64,000 nucleotides of DNA from Nelumbo lutea (taxonomy: Eukaryota; Streptophyta; Magnoliopsida; Proteales; Nelumbonaceae): the NCBI GenBank assembly GCA_022828595.1, contig JAKGHH010000008.1:6561728-6625727 (forward strand). Reading direction: 5' to 3'. The notes below the pieces were generated by a model that was given only the letters and a program-made list of their open reading frames with translations, did no database searches and was not told the DNA's origin. Below, piece after piece: positions 1 through 33,650 of this stretch. The position numbers were made by a program, and so were the translations under genes. Position 1 is the first letter of the stretch. Every line of letters starts with the position of its first letter.

Positions 1-364
1 GTAAAAAGCAATTAATGAAGTATCAACTCAGCTAAACAATGGTTAGAGAGAGGAAATTTTGTAAAACAAAACAGGCTAGCTACTCCAAGAAGATCTCTAT
101 CCATTCAGCACAAAGTTTGTTGATCAGGAGACATGGGAGCCTGGGTCTGGAACACATGTGCAAATACCAATCATGAGTAAAGGCATCAGTGTTCCATACA
201 TCAAAATTCGGGTTGTGTATTATTATTATATTTAATTGGCGTATATCCAAATTCATATTCAAACCGGATCAGATTCGGCCAATTTGCAGCCTAATCTTCT
301 GCATAATCAAAATGAAAACCTCGGGCTGTGGCCTGGACCTAGGCCTGAAATTAATGTTTTCATT
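1..364. other. Intergenic sequence, no gene recognised
   Basis: AT-rich sequence. A short minus-strand open frame (about 80-262) has a protein-like composition, but it has no recognisable domain, no splice context and no homologue that I know. It could be the last exon of a gene lying to the left, but I cannot support that. Confidence 0.3.
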
Positions 365-649
365 TAGGGATGCAAACAGATTGGATTGTATTCGAATCCG
401 ATCCGATGTTATTAAAGGGGAGATCCTATTTAATATGAAGATCTGATTGGATCTCATAAATATGAATTTGAATTCAAATCCAATAAGACTGTTGAATCTT
501 CAGATCTAATCTGATCCAATTTGATCTTATTTCTGAACAGATCTTGTTATCCAACCCAAAGATCTGAACTGAGAACTGAGGAGATCCTATTATCGGATCT
601 TATATTGGATTGGATCATGATCTGATGATCCGATCCATTTGCACCCCTA
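365..649. mobile_element. hAT-like MITE with degenerate target duplication
   Basis: The left end reads TAGGGATGCAAACAG and the right end, reverse complemented, reads TAGGGGTGCAAATGG. These are imperfect terminal inverted repeats of a type common in plant hAT MITEs. The interior is rich in GATCCGATC-like words that can self-pair. The flanking 8-mers (357-364 and 650-657) match at 6 of 8 positions, consistent with an old 8-bp hAT target duplication. There is no coding capacity. Confidence 0.5.
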
Positions 650-2019
650 TTTTTACTGTTCGGGGTTTGTCTTTGGTTGAGGTCCTGGTACCCCGAGTCA
701 AACATAGTTATACATTTTACATGTATATGTAATGAACTTACATAATCCTAACCACTCAATATTATTTAAGGGTTTGATTTAAACATGTTACAACATTGTA
801 AGTTGCATTTGCATATATAGGATAATAGAATTAATAAGACTTACTATTTTTTATTTTTATTATTTTATTAGGGAAATTTTGGTGGGTGAAGATGGGAGTT
901 AATCCATTCAATGGGAACTACATCCACTCACCTTTAGCAGTTGGCACCTTTAACTACTATTTTTATTGGTGTTTATAAGTTTTTATGTCTGTCCCACTAA
1001 AAGGCCATTTGATACCAAACTGCTGAAGACCTTTTTGCTTTGTCTTTTAGGCCCTGTTCTTTTGCATTATAAAGGGGGAAGTTGGTATCCTACATTCTTT
1101 TGTAGGAAGCTATAGGGCTTAATCTTACAGAAAATGCTTTTTTTCAGATAAATTTTTGAGTCATTTTCTCAAGTATTACCCCTCTCTTATATGGATAGAT
1201 TACTTTTTCATATAAGAAGAAAATCATGATTTTAAAAATTGACCCGGAAACAGAATTGCTTTAGCCACCAGTCCTTAGGTCAAGTGGTCCGACTATCCTG
1301 GCCAAACCCTGGTTAGATGGTTTTGAGATCCAAACCATGACAAGGTCCCGAATCAACTGGTCCAACTGTTAAGTCTGGTCTAGTTTTCAAAAACTACCTG
1401 AACTATTATGGGACTAAAATGTCCCCTCCAACATACAAAACCCAAAGGTAAAAATGGTAACCAAGAAAAAAGTGGTTGTGTAAAAATACACGGATAAATG
1501 CATTTGCCTAAGTATGAATGTGGTTTTGGGTAGGAAAAGAAGCTCTGAAGCGGAAAAGGAAGCTCATACAGCTAGGGTATGAACACATTGTGGGTGCTCT
1601 CGAGAAACCCCTATTTATAAATTTACTTGAAAGTTTCCCTTTCTAGAAAGTTCCTTTTTCGATTTAGGGGTTTTTATAGTTCATTCCACCCCTAGGGTGG
1701 AGTTAGGATTTCTTGGGGTGGATTGAATCCTGCCTATGGATTGATGCCAAATTTATGGGCAGGATGCGGCTTATAGGGGGGAGGGAGGGGCTACTAGTAG
1801 ACTAGGAGGAGGCTGCAATTCAGATTTCTGAGGTGGATTGCAGTCCACTTATCCCCTCGAATTATGCCATCTAGACTGATTGTGCACATCATGATGGCCT
1901 TTAATACTTGGGTTCTCACCCTTACCTAGTGCTCATGGGCAAGTGTTTCTGATCACTTGTGACTTTGATTGCTTATTGGCCTAGGGAACTTACATTGGTG
2001 ATGGTGAATTTGTCTAATG
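650..2019. other. Intergenic sequence, nothing recognised
   Basis: No convincing exon, RNA gene or bounded element is seen. The stretch around 1650-1850 has G-rich repeats of a GGGGTGGATTG-like word with no clear element ends. Confidence 0.4.
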
Positions 2020-2144
2020 TTGCATTTGGCGTTCCTTATTTTAAGGATTTATCTCCTTTTACAGTTAAAAACCCAGTGTTCATAGGGGCATTTTAACTGC
2101 AAAAAGAAGATAAGTCCTTAAAATAAGGAATGTCAAATGCAGCC
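2020..2144. repeat. Foldback (Tourist-like) MITE hairpin
   Basis: Left arm 2020-2070 and right arm 2091-2144 are near-perfect reverse complements of about 50 bp, sharing the core TTCCTTATTTTAAGGA, with a loop of about 20 bp. The termini are TGCATTTGG-like and flanked by TAA on both sides, which fits the 3-bp TAA target site of PIF/Harbinger-derived Tourist MITEs. No open frame. A small-RNA hairpin derived from the MITE is possible. Confidence 0.55.
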
Positions 2145-2228
2145 TAAGTCTCCTTGGGCATAAGGTTGTGATGCAATGGGTTGTATTTGATTAGATTTTA
2201 CTTGTGCTCAGGCATCATCACTCAGTCT

Positions 2229-2369
2229 GGATCTCCTGCCTATGTCTACCCATATGACATTGCAGCCACACATGGAGAACATCTCATCCTCCTACATAGT
2301 ATCATGCACGGGGAGATATTTCCAATTCACAAGGATAGTGTGTTGTGGGTAGACATGAGCAGGAGATCC
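2229..2369. repeat. Short inverted repeat, possible MITE remnant
   Basis: A 24-bp arm at 2229-2252 (begins GGATCTCCTGC, ends TCTACCCA) is repeated in reverse complement at 2346-2369 with two mismatches. The 93-bp spacer has no recognised gene. No clear target duplication is visible, so the element type is unknown. Confidence 0.45.
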
Positions 2370-3997
2370 GGAGTCTCATCATGCCAATTGCATATTATAA
2401 GAGGTGTGATGGTTAAGCCTTAGTGAGAAAGATTTTAAGGAGTTTAGGTTTACTTAATGACTTAAAACTCAAGATGGATAGATCACTATAACCCTTGAAT
2501 GTTTTTATTATTTAATTATTTTATCTATTAAAAATAAAGCAATAAGTCATTCAGTTCAGCAATTTCAACCATCATCAAATATGAGAATTCTCAAACAGTT
2601 ACTCACCTTCACGCCTAATTGGAAATTTCACAAACCTTTTTTTTTTCCTTTTTTTGGAGAGCAACTGTATTCTCTAGAGAAACTGAGAGGCGGGAGGTAA
2701 TCGGGTAAGGAGAGACAGATGAAAGTGGATGAGTTGGATGTGGGACACATTGGTCGTATCATTGACTAATGGATTCAGATAGAAGCCAACTAACTTCGTT
2801 TTTTTCTTTGAAAAAAATGAAGGAATTGAAAGCAAAGAGAAAATAGAGTCAACGTTGAACTACTATGCAATATTTTTATATGGGAGTGGGTATGCTAGTG
2901 TAGTTGTTTGGGTAAGCTGAACACCTAAGAAATCCTTCACATGGCAAAAAGGTTTAGGGTCCAAAATGACCTCAAATATTCCTCTCGCTATTTTTAATTA
3001 TATTCTGTTCATGGGGCAAATCTGAGCCCCAAAAACCTCACGCCTGAATAAAGCCTTCTTTTGATCAAGCTTAACACTAAAATATTATATGTTTGAAACT
3101 CTCACCAAACAATATTTTACTTAACAGAAAACACTAACAAAAGGTGGTAAATAGCTGATGTCGACTGGAAGATTGAACAGGTAGATGATATGAATAGTTG
3201 AATACAAATTCAGGTTTCTATTAGATCCCTTCATTGTAATGTACAAGGATGCTTTATTCATAATCTTCTGTGGTAGATTTCTCTTCAGTTAAAGGGGTTG
3301 TAATCAGAAGAAGACAGGTTCATAACTTCATATCCAATTGCTTGTTTCACAATGCTCTTCTGACTCTTGGTTTATAGGCTTCCTGGAATGCTGTATTTCC
3401 AAAAAGATGGAGAGGAGCTACTTCTAAATGGATCCACCTTGAAAATCAGGTGGATCATTATTGCAGACAGCAAAAGAAAGTTCCATCAGTGCTAAAAAAA
3501 ATTAAACATCTGAAAACAAGTGCACATGTTTGGTTGCATATTCTTCTAGCCATGATAACACTTGTCTTAATCCATCTTTTTATAGATGGTATCCATTTGA
3601 TGGTAGGTCTAAATCATAGAACCCTAGATTCACCCATAATTCTTATAAAGCCGAAATCCATAAAGGACTTGTGTTTTTCACAACTCCAAATCTAAAAAGA
3701 ACCATATTTAAGTTGCATTTGGTTGCATGTAAAATGAAGAAAAATGAATGATTTTCTTGTTCTAATTGAAAACCAACCTAATGGTTGGAAATTTTTGGAG
3801 ATTTCCAAGGAAAAAAACCCAACAATCTATTGAAAAAATTAGAATTAATGTAATTTTCTTATATAGTGTTCATTTGTAAAATTGCAGCTTCCTGTAGAAA
3901 CTATTCATTTAATTTATTTTTTGTGAAACTAAAGAGAGCCTTAGGTGGTTTTTGGTAGTGGTGAACCAACGTCTGAACTCTGAAAGTTTCTTTTCCA

Positions 3998-4039
3998 AAG
4001 GTTAGTGGTCTTTTTTTTTTGACAAGTAAGGTTATTGGT
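3998..4039 (-). mobile_element. Tail-only LINE insertion with target duplication
   Basis: AAGGTTAGTGGT (3998-4009) and AAGGTTATTGGT (4028-4039) flank an 18-bp insert. On the minus strand the insert reads ACTTGTC followed by ten A. A duplicated target plus a 3' poly-A stub is the signature of target-primed reverse transcription that stopped almost at once. Confidence 0.5.
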
Positions 4040-4899
4040 TATTTGGTATGGACAATTAAGAGGTTATCTGGACTGCCCTTCAACAAATTTGTTATCAACC
4101 ATAGAATTCACACAAAATCTCCCCATATAATATAATGCTTAGTATATATTATCTAACTATTTTGTATAAGATAGTACATTATGTTTATTATATAATTTAT
4201 TATATAACATTTTAATATGATATATTATAAAAATATGCTTATCTAAATATATAATAATATAATGTGTTAATTATTAAAAGAATAAAACTGTAAACTAGGC
4301 AATTTCAGATATTCCAATAATCAAATTACCAAACAGCCTCACAACATTCAAGACAAAAAAGAAAAAAGAAAGGATTGATATCATGAGCTGTCTGTGTTGA
4401 AAAGTTGTTAGTTCGGATTTTTACTGTCTAAGAAATGAAATAAAAGCAATGATAGAAAATGTCATTACATGTTTCAATTGACGGAAAAAATAGTCCTTAC
4501 ACAACCTAGCTATTTTTTTAAATGCGGAGCGAAGAGAAATGATATGGCTAAACCCAAATTGACAATTTTTTTTTTTTGCTGGTAAAGTTTCTTGTCAACT
4601 GAATTAAGGGGGAATCGTTAAACCTCCCCTAAGATTTCTCATAGATTCTATTCCTTAAACATCTCTTGTTAAAAGTAAAGTTATAATGGGCATTTTCGTC
4701 CATTTGATTTAAAGTCAAACTCAGCAGAATTTTTATGTCATGTGTACTCAAATGCTGACAACAACAACCAAGGCTCGAATAAGTGCGTAGTTTTTTCAGC
4801 CATGTGAATTGTGAATTAAGAGGGGAATTGTTTCTGTCCTTTTAGAAAGGTGAGGGGATGTTTTAACATTTATAAGAAATGCTTTGGAGTTCAATCGGC

Positions 4900-4970
4900 C
4901 ACTTATCCTGATAGTCTTTTTTTTTTTTGTTTTTTTTGATATCTGAATATAAACACTTATCCCGATAGTC
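4900..4970 (-). mobile_element. Tail-only LINE insertion with target duplication
   Basis: A 17-bp duplication, CACTTATCCTGATAGTC at 4900-4916 and the same with one change at 4954-4970, flanks a 37-bp insert. On the minus strand the insert ends in GATATC and a long A-rich run. Same logic as the other tail-only insertions in this window. Confidence 0.6.
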
Positions 4971-5894
4971 TGGCGCTGACTTTTTTCCCGATCAAATATT
5001 AGCTGCATTGTTAGAGTAAGATGAGATTGAATAATTGTACCGGCAAGTGGTGACTTATGGGCCTCTGATCTTCCGGTGATTTCTTGATCACTGGTTAAAC
5101 CGATTATTACAATTTACAAGTGCTCTTTTCAATTTTAGAGCTGAAGTCCGATCTCCGATCTGGGTCCAACTTTATTTTATGAAGATAATCGAATAAGTGA
5201 TTAATACGAGGAAGGTCATGATTGAGACTCCCAGATTAATAACCCCAAACAGCTAAAGCGTGCACACACGTAGCCAGGATTAATTTTCTATTGTTTGACC
5301 TTTTTGTGCTTGTATTAGACATATAGCTGGTGACCCAAACCACTTTGCTACTTGGTGGATTCTTGGCCAGTTCAAAATTCTGAACAACCCAACTGGAAAA
5401 TCTGTTCCTATTACTAAATAAGAAAGCATTTTTCAGCTCAATATTTACCATAAGACAGTTTCAGGCTGCATATGATACTGATATAACAAGTATCATCAAG
5501 TAATCTGTTGTTACCACCTCCACAGCTCCACTGGATAGGGATTAGGGCGGAGGGACGGAGACCAGCACCTGGCCCAGTTGTAAATGTAGAGCAAGGAGCA
5601 TTACAACCATTCTGCAGTGTGAAAACAGAAATGCCAAAATACAAATCTCGTTGTTTTGCCATTCTTACGGTTTGTTGACAAGTGTTGTTTAAGATCTCTA
5701 ACTTTTTTAACTCTTAAAGCGAGTGTTCAACAGAGGTCTAAACACAGAATGGGGGTTTTCACCCAACTGAACAAGTACAGGCCTATAAGGGGCGTATCTC
5801 TCTAATCCACACACCTATTCCACAGCTACTGATCAAATAAATGACAATGCCCCTACATGAATTAACTGATATTCCAAATTAATTTTAAAAGCAC

Positions 5895-28211
<22,317 letters not shown>

Positions 28212-28650
28212 GTTTGCAGAGCTTTCGAGTTTTGCAGGAGAGGTATATGGCACTAGAATGGTCTGTTGTTTACTTGCGGGAAGGGCAACGTCCTGAAAAT
28301 TTTTTTCTTGCATCGCAGATTGAAATAAATAGGGCAAACAATCAGAAGGCGAGAGATCTTTGGAAGGGGCATTTGCGTCTAGATAATTTAGGGGCTGATT
28401 GGTAATTTGGGATCTCCTTCGGAGGGATAAAGCCTTCCTTGAGTTGGTTTGGTAAGTTGCTTTGAATAAGCGGTTAGTGCCCATTTGGGAGGCTTTCCGC
28501 TCCCATTGCGGCTTTTGGGCTTTTGGGCTTTTGGCTATGCATGATGGATGGTTATTGATGGGCTCCAAGCCTCCAACGATCCAACCAGGCAGCGTAAAGG
28601 CATAAAAGTATGGTGGGTTCTACCCAGACAGCACAAAAAGCAATATCAAA

Positions 28651-28714
28651 ACAATATTCAATGGAAGTTATGAGATAAAAAAAAAACACACACACACAAT
28701 ATTCGGTGGAAGTT
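28651..28714 (+). mobile_element. Tail-only insertion just upstream of UBP6
   Basis: ACAATATTCAATGGAAGTT (28651-28669) and ACAATATTCGGTGGAAGTT (28696-28714) flank 26 bp: ATGAGAT, an A run and a (CA)n tract. Two mismatches in the 19-bp duplication suggest moderate age. It lies about 440 bp 5' of the UBP6 start. Confidence 0.55.
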
Positions 28715-28761
28715 GATTTCTCGAATTAATTTAGGTGTTTTGGCGCTTTTTATGTTTTCAC

Positions 28762-29302
28762 TAGGGATGGCAATGGAGAGAGTTTTGTAAATTTTAGACC
28801 CTATTCTTCTCCCTAAACCTCCCAATCCATACCGGCTTCAAAACCCCTAGTGGTTGGATTTTGAGAATCCAAACCCTCCCTGCACATGAAAGTGCAAGAC
28901 TCTCCTTAACCCTACCCTCCCCACAGTAGGGGTGGGTTGGATTTAAAACACACATCTAACTTTCTATTATTTCTTGTCATATATAAGTAATAAATAAATA
29001 AAATAACACAAATAAACATCAAGATTTTTAATTATTTGCTAAATACATATAAAAAAACACATAAGCTATAGTTATTCTTTACATAAAATTCAAGTATATA
29101 ATTAAATTCAAACACCAATACATAAAGTTTATATGCCTTTTCCAACAATGTGCAGGTCAGAGAGGGACGGATTTAGCATAATCCCATACCCCACTCATAT
29201 CTGTACAGGTTTAGAATCCCAAAACTCATCATTTAGGCAAAAAATAAAACTCCATCGGAGATAACATATACCCACTAGGTAGAGTAGAAATTGTCATCCC
29301 TA
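28762..29302. mobile_element. hAT MITE with perfect 8-bp target duplication
   Basis: Terminal repeats TAGGGATGGCAAT and, at the right end, ATTGTCATCCCTA (one mismatch over 13 bp). GTTTTCAC occurs directly outside both ends (28754-28761 and 29303-29310), the 8-bp duplication typical of hAT transposition. The 541-bp interior is non-coding and AT-rich. It sits in the UBP6 upstream region. Confidence 0.8.
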
Positions 29303-29509
29303 GTTTTCACTTAGACACACTTCACAACTTTCCAAGTGGGCTTACCTTGCAACACAATAAACTACTACATGAAAGCCCTCTAAATAAAAGTAGTTTTTGT
29401 TCTATAGCCATGTGCATCGCTGAAAGACTTTTTTATTGTTTACCATGCATTACTTTATACTATTTGGGTAGGTTTCCCTTGCAAATTCAATATTAATGTG
29501 AGTCCAAAT

Positions 29510-29562
29510 GCACACTTGGGTGTTTTTTTTTTTTTTTTTTTGAAAAGGCACGCTTAGGTGTT
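29510..29562 (-). mobile_element. Tail-only insertion
   Basis: GCACACTTGGGTGTT (29510-29524) and GCACGCTTAGGTGTT (29548-29562) flank a 23-bp insert. On the minus strand the insert is CCTTTTC followed by a long A run. CCTTTTC plus A matches the 3' termini of LINE-B and LINE-I. Confidence 0.55.
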
Positions 29563-29678
29563 CTTTCTTATTCATCTTTTGACTTTGGCCCCATGAAAAT
29601 GAGTGTAACATGAAAGAAATTTGATAGGAAACTCCAATATGAGGATTATGTTTTGATTGATCCAATAGGTTTTTCAGG

Positions 29679-32600
29679 GGGTCTTGGATTTAATGGGATC
29701 GTAGTCAAGTATCACTTCAACTTATTTGCTCTAATGATAGAATCTCCCACTTTATGATAAATGAAAATGAATCTAACAAAAGTTGGTGGTGCACCTTTGT
29801 GTATGCCCCTCCAAATAAAACAGAACAAACGACCATATTTAATTGGATTAGAGACATTGCTGACAACATCAATGGCCCTTGGTTTCTCTTAGGAGATTTC
29901 AACAATTATCTATCAATTGAATATAAAAGAGGGGGTAGGGACCCTCGGCCTAGCCAAATGAGAAATTTTGACAAATTTATTAATGATTGTCACCTAATGG
30001 AGATTGAAATGAAGGTTTACAGTTTACGTGTAAGAATAAAAATATTATGGAAAGGATTGATTGGGTTTTTGGTAATGAGGATTGGAGGCTCCAATTCCCA
30101 AATGCTATTATTTCCAACCTTCCATTTATGGTATCAGACCATTCCCCGCTCTTGCTCCAAACAGATATTCAAAGTTATAGGGGACCGAAACCCTTTAGAT
30201 TTGAATCAATGTGGTGCAACGATCCTAGTATTATGGATGTTATTAATAAGGGATGGAGTATAGAAGCAAATGGTTCCAAAGCCATCCAATTCATCAAAAA
30301 AAAAAAAAAGAAATAACCTTGTTAAAAACCTAAGGGAGTGGAGCAAGAAAAAATATGGTGATGTTTTTAAAGAGAAAAATCTCCTACTAGAAAGATTAAA
30401 GATTGTGAAGAAGGATATCAGTGAGGATTTGAATAACCCTAGCCTCATTAATCTTGAAAATTCTCTCCAAAAACAATTGAATAAAATTATGGAACGCGAA
30501 GAAATTTACTGGGCGCAACGTGCTAGGATCGACTGGATTAAACTAGGGGACAAAAACAATAGATTCTTTCACACTATGATGACCATTAGAAAAAACAAAA
30601 ACAAAATAATAAAGATTAAAAACGAATGAGTGGATAAACAATCAAGAAAATATCGAAAGGAATTTAGTGGAGAAATTTAAACGAAGATTAAGTCTGTAGG
30701 AATCAGTGGTGCAAATGAAATTTTAAATGCCTTAAATAATTGCATCACAGAGGATCAAAATAATTTGATTATTAAGAATGTCTCAAATGAGGAAATTCAT
30801 GATGCACTCGATTCTATGGGAGATCTTAAGGCTCCAGGTCCAAATGGGCTAAATGCATTATTTTTTTAAGAAATACTAGAATACAATTGGAGAATCAGTA
30901 TGTGGTGTTATTAAAGCTTTCTTCCATATAGGAAAAATGTGTAGAATTTTAAACCAAACATTCATTACTTTGATCCCAAAGAAAAAGAACCTAAGTAATG
31001 CGAATGATTATAGGCTAATCAGCCTATGTAATGTCACTTACAAAATTATTGTGAAGATCTTGGTCAATAGAATTAAACCATTTATTGACAAAAATATCTT
31101 CTCATTTCAAAGTGCTTTTATTCCCAATAGGCAGATTAATGACAATGTACTTATTGTTCATGAGATGATTTATTCTATGAGAAAAAAGGAGGGTAAATCA
31201 AGAATTATGGCTTGCAATATTGATATGGAGAAAGCCCATGACAATTTTGAATGGAATTACACTGAAAAGGTTCTTCGAAAGTATGGTTTCCACAAAAAGT
31301 GGATCGTGTGGGTTATGGAATGCATCGAATCGATTTCTTACAGAATTTTAATTAATGGGACTCCTTCGACTGAATTCATTTCAAGTATGGGTATTTGGAA
31401 AGGGGACCTCTATCTCCTTACATTTTTGTGGTCTGTGCAGAGGCTTTTGCAAAGAATCTAAAAAGAGAAGCAGATTCTGGTACCAAAGATATTGGGTGTA
31501 GAACCTCTAGAGGGGGGTCCAACGATCCCTATTATGCAATTTGCTAATGATTGTATTCTTTTTGCAAAAAACTTTAGTCCTTGCATGCATAATGATTAAG
31601 GAAATTCTCTCAATTTATGAAAAAGCATCCGGACAAACCCCAAACTTCAACAAATCTTCAGTTTTTTGTTTTCAAGGAATATTCACCCAAAACTTTAAAA
31701 AAATGATTTCAATGATGCTTAGAATTCCTAAGGAATTGGAGCCAAATAATTATCTTGGTGGTCCTTTAATCAACAAAAGAGTTACAAAAAACACTTTTGC
31801 CTTTGTCAAGGAGAAAATGATAAAAAAACTCACAAATTGGAGAAAAAAAAAACTATCTTTCTTTAGCAGGAAGACTTACATTGATTAACTCCACCACAAA
31901 CATGATGCCCTAATATATTATGAGGTCTTTTAAAATTCCAAATAATGCTCTAGGGGAGTTGGAAAGAGCTCGGAGAGGATTTTTATGAAAAAATAATGAA
32001 GGGAAGAAACCCTTGCATTTAATGAAATGGAGCTGCATTTGTACTCCCAAAAGATGGGAAGGCTTAGGAGTTAGAAATCTCCAATGGGTAAATGAAGCAG
32101 ACCTTGCAAAGTTAGGATGAAAATTTTTAAATGAATAAAATAATCTTTGGGTTAAACTCATTAAAAGCAAATATATGAAAGGTGTTTCTTTGTGGGACAT
32201 TAAACCTAAAAATGGATCTTCTTTGGCATGGAAAGGCATTCTCCACTCCATAGATCTATTGAAAAAAGGTATTGGGTACCAAGTTGGTAATGGTTGAACA
32301 ATTAGTTTTTGGCACGACAAATGGGTTATCAATAGACCTTTATTAGAAATAATCTCTATTGAAAATGAAAATATTATGGTATCAGATTTGATCAACTTAG
32401 AGGGTGAGTGTTGGGATGAACCCAGAGTTCGTGCAATTGTCCCTAATGATGTTTGGGAAAAAATCAAATCCATTTTCATTTCTCCTAGATGGCTTGAAGA
32501 TAAAATTATTTGGGATGGAACTCTTCAGGAGTTTTTTCTATCAAGCCAACCTATTTGTTGAAATGCTCCTCAATCCTTGGGGTTAATAACTCAATAAAGT

Positions 32601-33650
32601 GGCTTTACATAATTTGGAACATTAGTTGCCCTCCAAAATTAAAAAGTTTTATGTTTATTCTCTTCCAAAATAAACTTCCTTTTAAGATGCTTTTGAGGAA
32701 AAGAGGTTTTGATATTGACGGAGCTTGTAGTTTCTGTGGTGAAGAAGAGGACTTAGACCATATTTTTAAGCATCATCTTTTCTCCTACCAAAACTGGTAT
32801 ATCCGTTGTGACCCGTTAGGGGGTTCGTTAGATAGTGACCAAAACCTTCTTGATTGGTGGGTTAGACTGTCAAACAAAAATAACAAAAATCTCATTGTTA
32901 AAGAAAAAATAGCCTTCATTTGTGGGTAAATTGGAAAAAATCAAAATCAGAAAATTTTTTATAACATTGCAAGCCCTCCTCAAGTAATTATTGAACGTGC
33001 AATGCATTCGATTTTTGAAATCCTTGGAAGGTGAAAAAGGTGTAGACATTGATTCCCCTCCCAAGTTGTGGAAGCCCATCATTTGGATTGCTCCACCCCA
33101 AGATAACATTAAAATCAACTTTGATGCCTCTTATGTATTAGCCCAAGATAACATTAAAATCAACTTTGATGCCTCTTATGTATTAGATGGTCATTGTATT
33201 GCCCGTAGCCATCTTGGTCCTGTCCTACATACCAAAGCTGTCAAGATTTGATGTTGTACAAGTAATCAAGCTGAAGCATAGGCAACTTGGGAGGCCATTA
33301 AAATGGCAGTGAAGTTCCATCAATTTCTAATCATTATTAAAGGAGACTCAAAGTTGGTGATTTCGTGCCTCAACCAGAAGACAAAGCCCCTTGGAAGATG
33401 AAGAACACAATTGAGAGTTGCATCAAGATGAAGAACACCTTTACTAGAAGACTTATCTTTCGACATGTCTACAGAGAAGTGAACCAAGCCGCAGATTGGA
33501 TTGCTCGTGAAGCCCATACTACTACTTCGGAGTTTGTATCTTTTAACTTATCCTCCCTTCCCCCTTCTCTTTCCACTGTTTGTTTAGCTGATTGTTGGGG
33601 GTGCACTACCCCCCATTTGTTGTAGTGCTGTATGGATTTATTAAAAAAAA
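29679..33650 (+). mobile_element. LINE-G: 5'-truncated decayed LINE of a different clade, intergenic
   Basis: Begins in the endonuclease (GGLGF; WWCTFVYAPPNKTEQ; GPWFLLGDFNNYLS; RIDWVFGNEDW; VSDHSPLLL). A linker and RT follow (about 30780-31560): GPNGLNALFF, TFITLIPKKKNLSNANDYRL, MACNIDMEKAHDNFEWN. The catalytic block reads MQFANDCILF, so the usual FADD is FAND. Then zf-RVT (CSFCGEEEDLDHIFKHHLF) and RNase H (KINFDASYVL; later EVNQAADWIAREAH). Ends in TTTATTAAAAAAAA near 33650. Its protein differs clearly from LINE-A to LINE-F. A short GGTTTTTC repeat at both edges may be the target duplication. Confidence 0.8.
33097..33186 (+). repeat. 45-bp in-frame tandem duplication in the LINE-G RNase H
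   Basis: Units 33097-33141 and 33142-33186 are identical and repeat the start of the RNase H domain (DNIKINFDASYVL). The duplication is 15 codons, so it keeps the frame, and it occurred after or during decay of the element. Confidence 0.85.

Larger units (their letters stand above)
2370..5894. other. Intergenic and probable 3' flank/UTR of UBP6
   Basis: No exon of a known family was found. 4130-4270 is very AT-rich and low in complexity. Two tail-only insertions (listed separately) lie here. The right part, downstream of the UBP6 stop on the minus strand, must contain its 3' UTR. An AATAAA on the minus strand at 5171-5176 is one possible signal but lies about 720 nt past the stop. Confidence 0.4.

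Noticed and set aside
3450..3695. Small plus-strand protein gene
   Set aside because: Lysine- and leucine-rich frame with no domain, splice support or neighbouring exons. Chance open frame in AT-rich DNA.
4130..4270. Possible replication origin or matrix attachment region
   Set aside because: It is only AT-rich (TATATAAT words). Nothing beyond composition supports a function.
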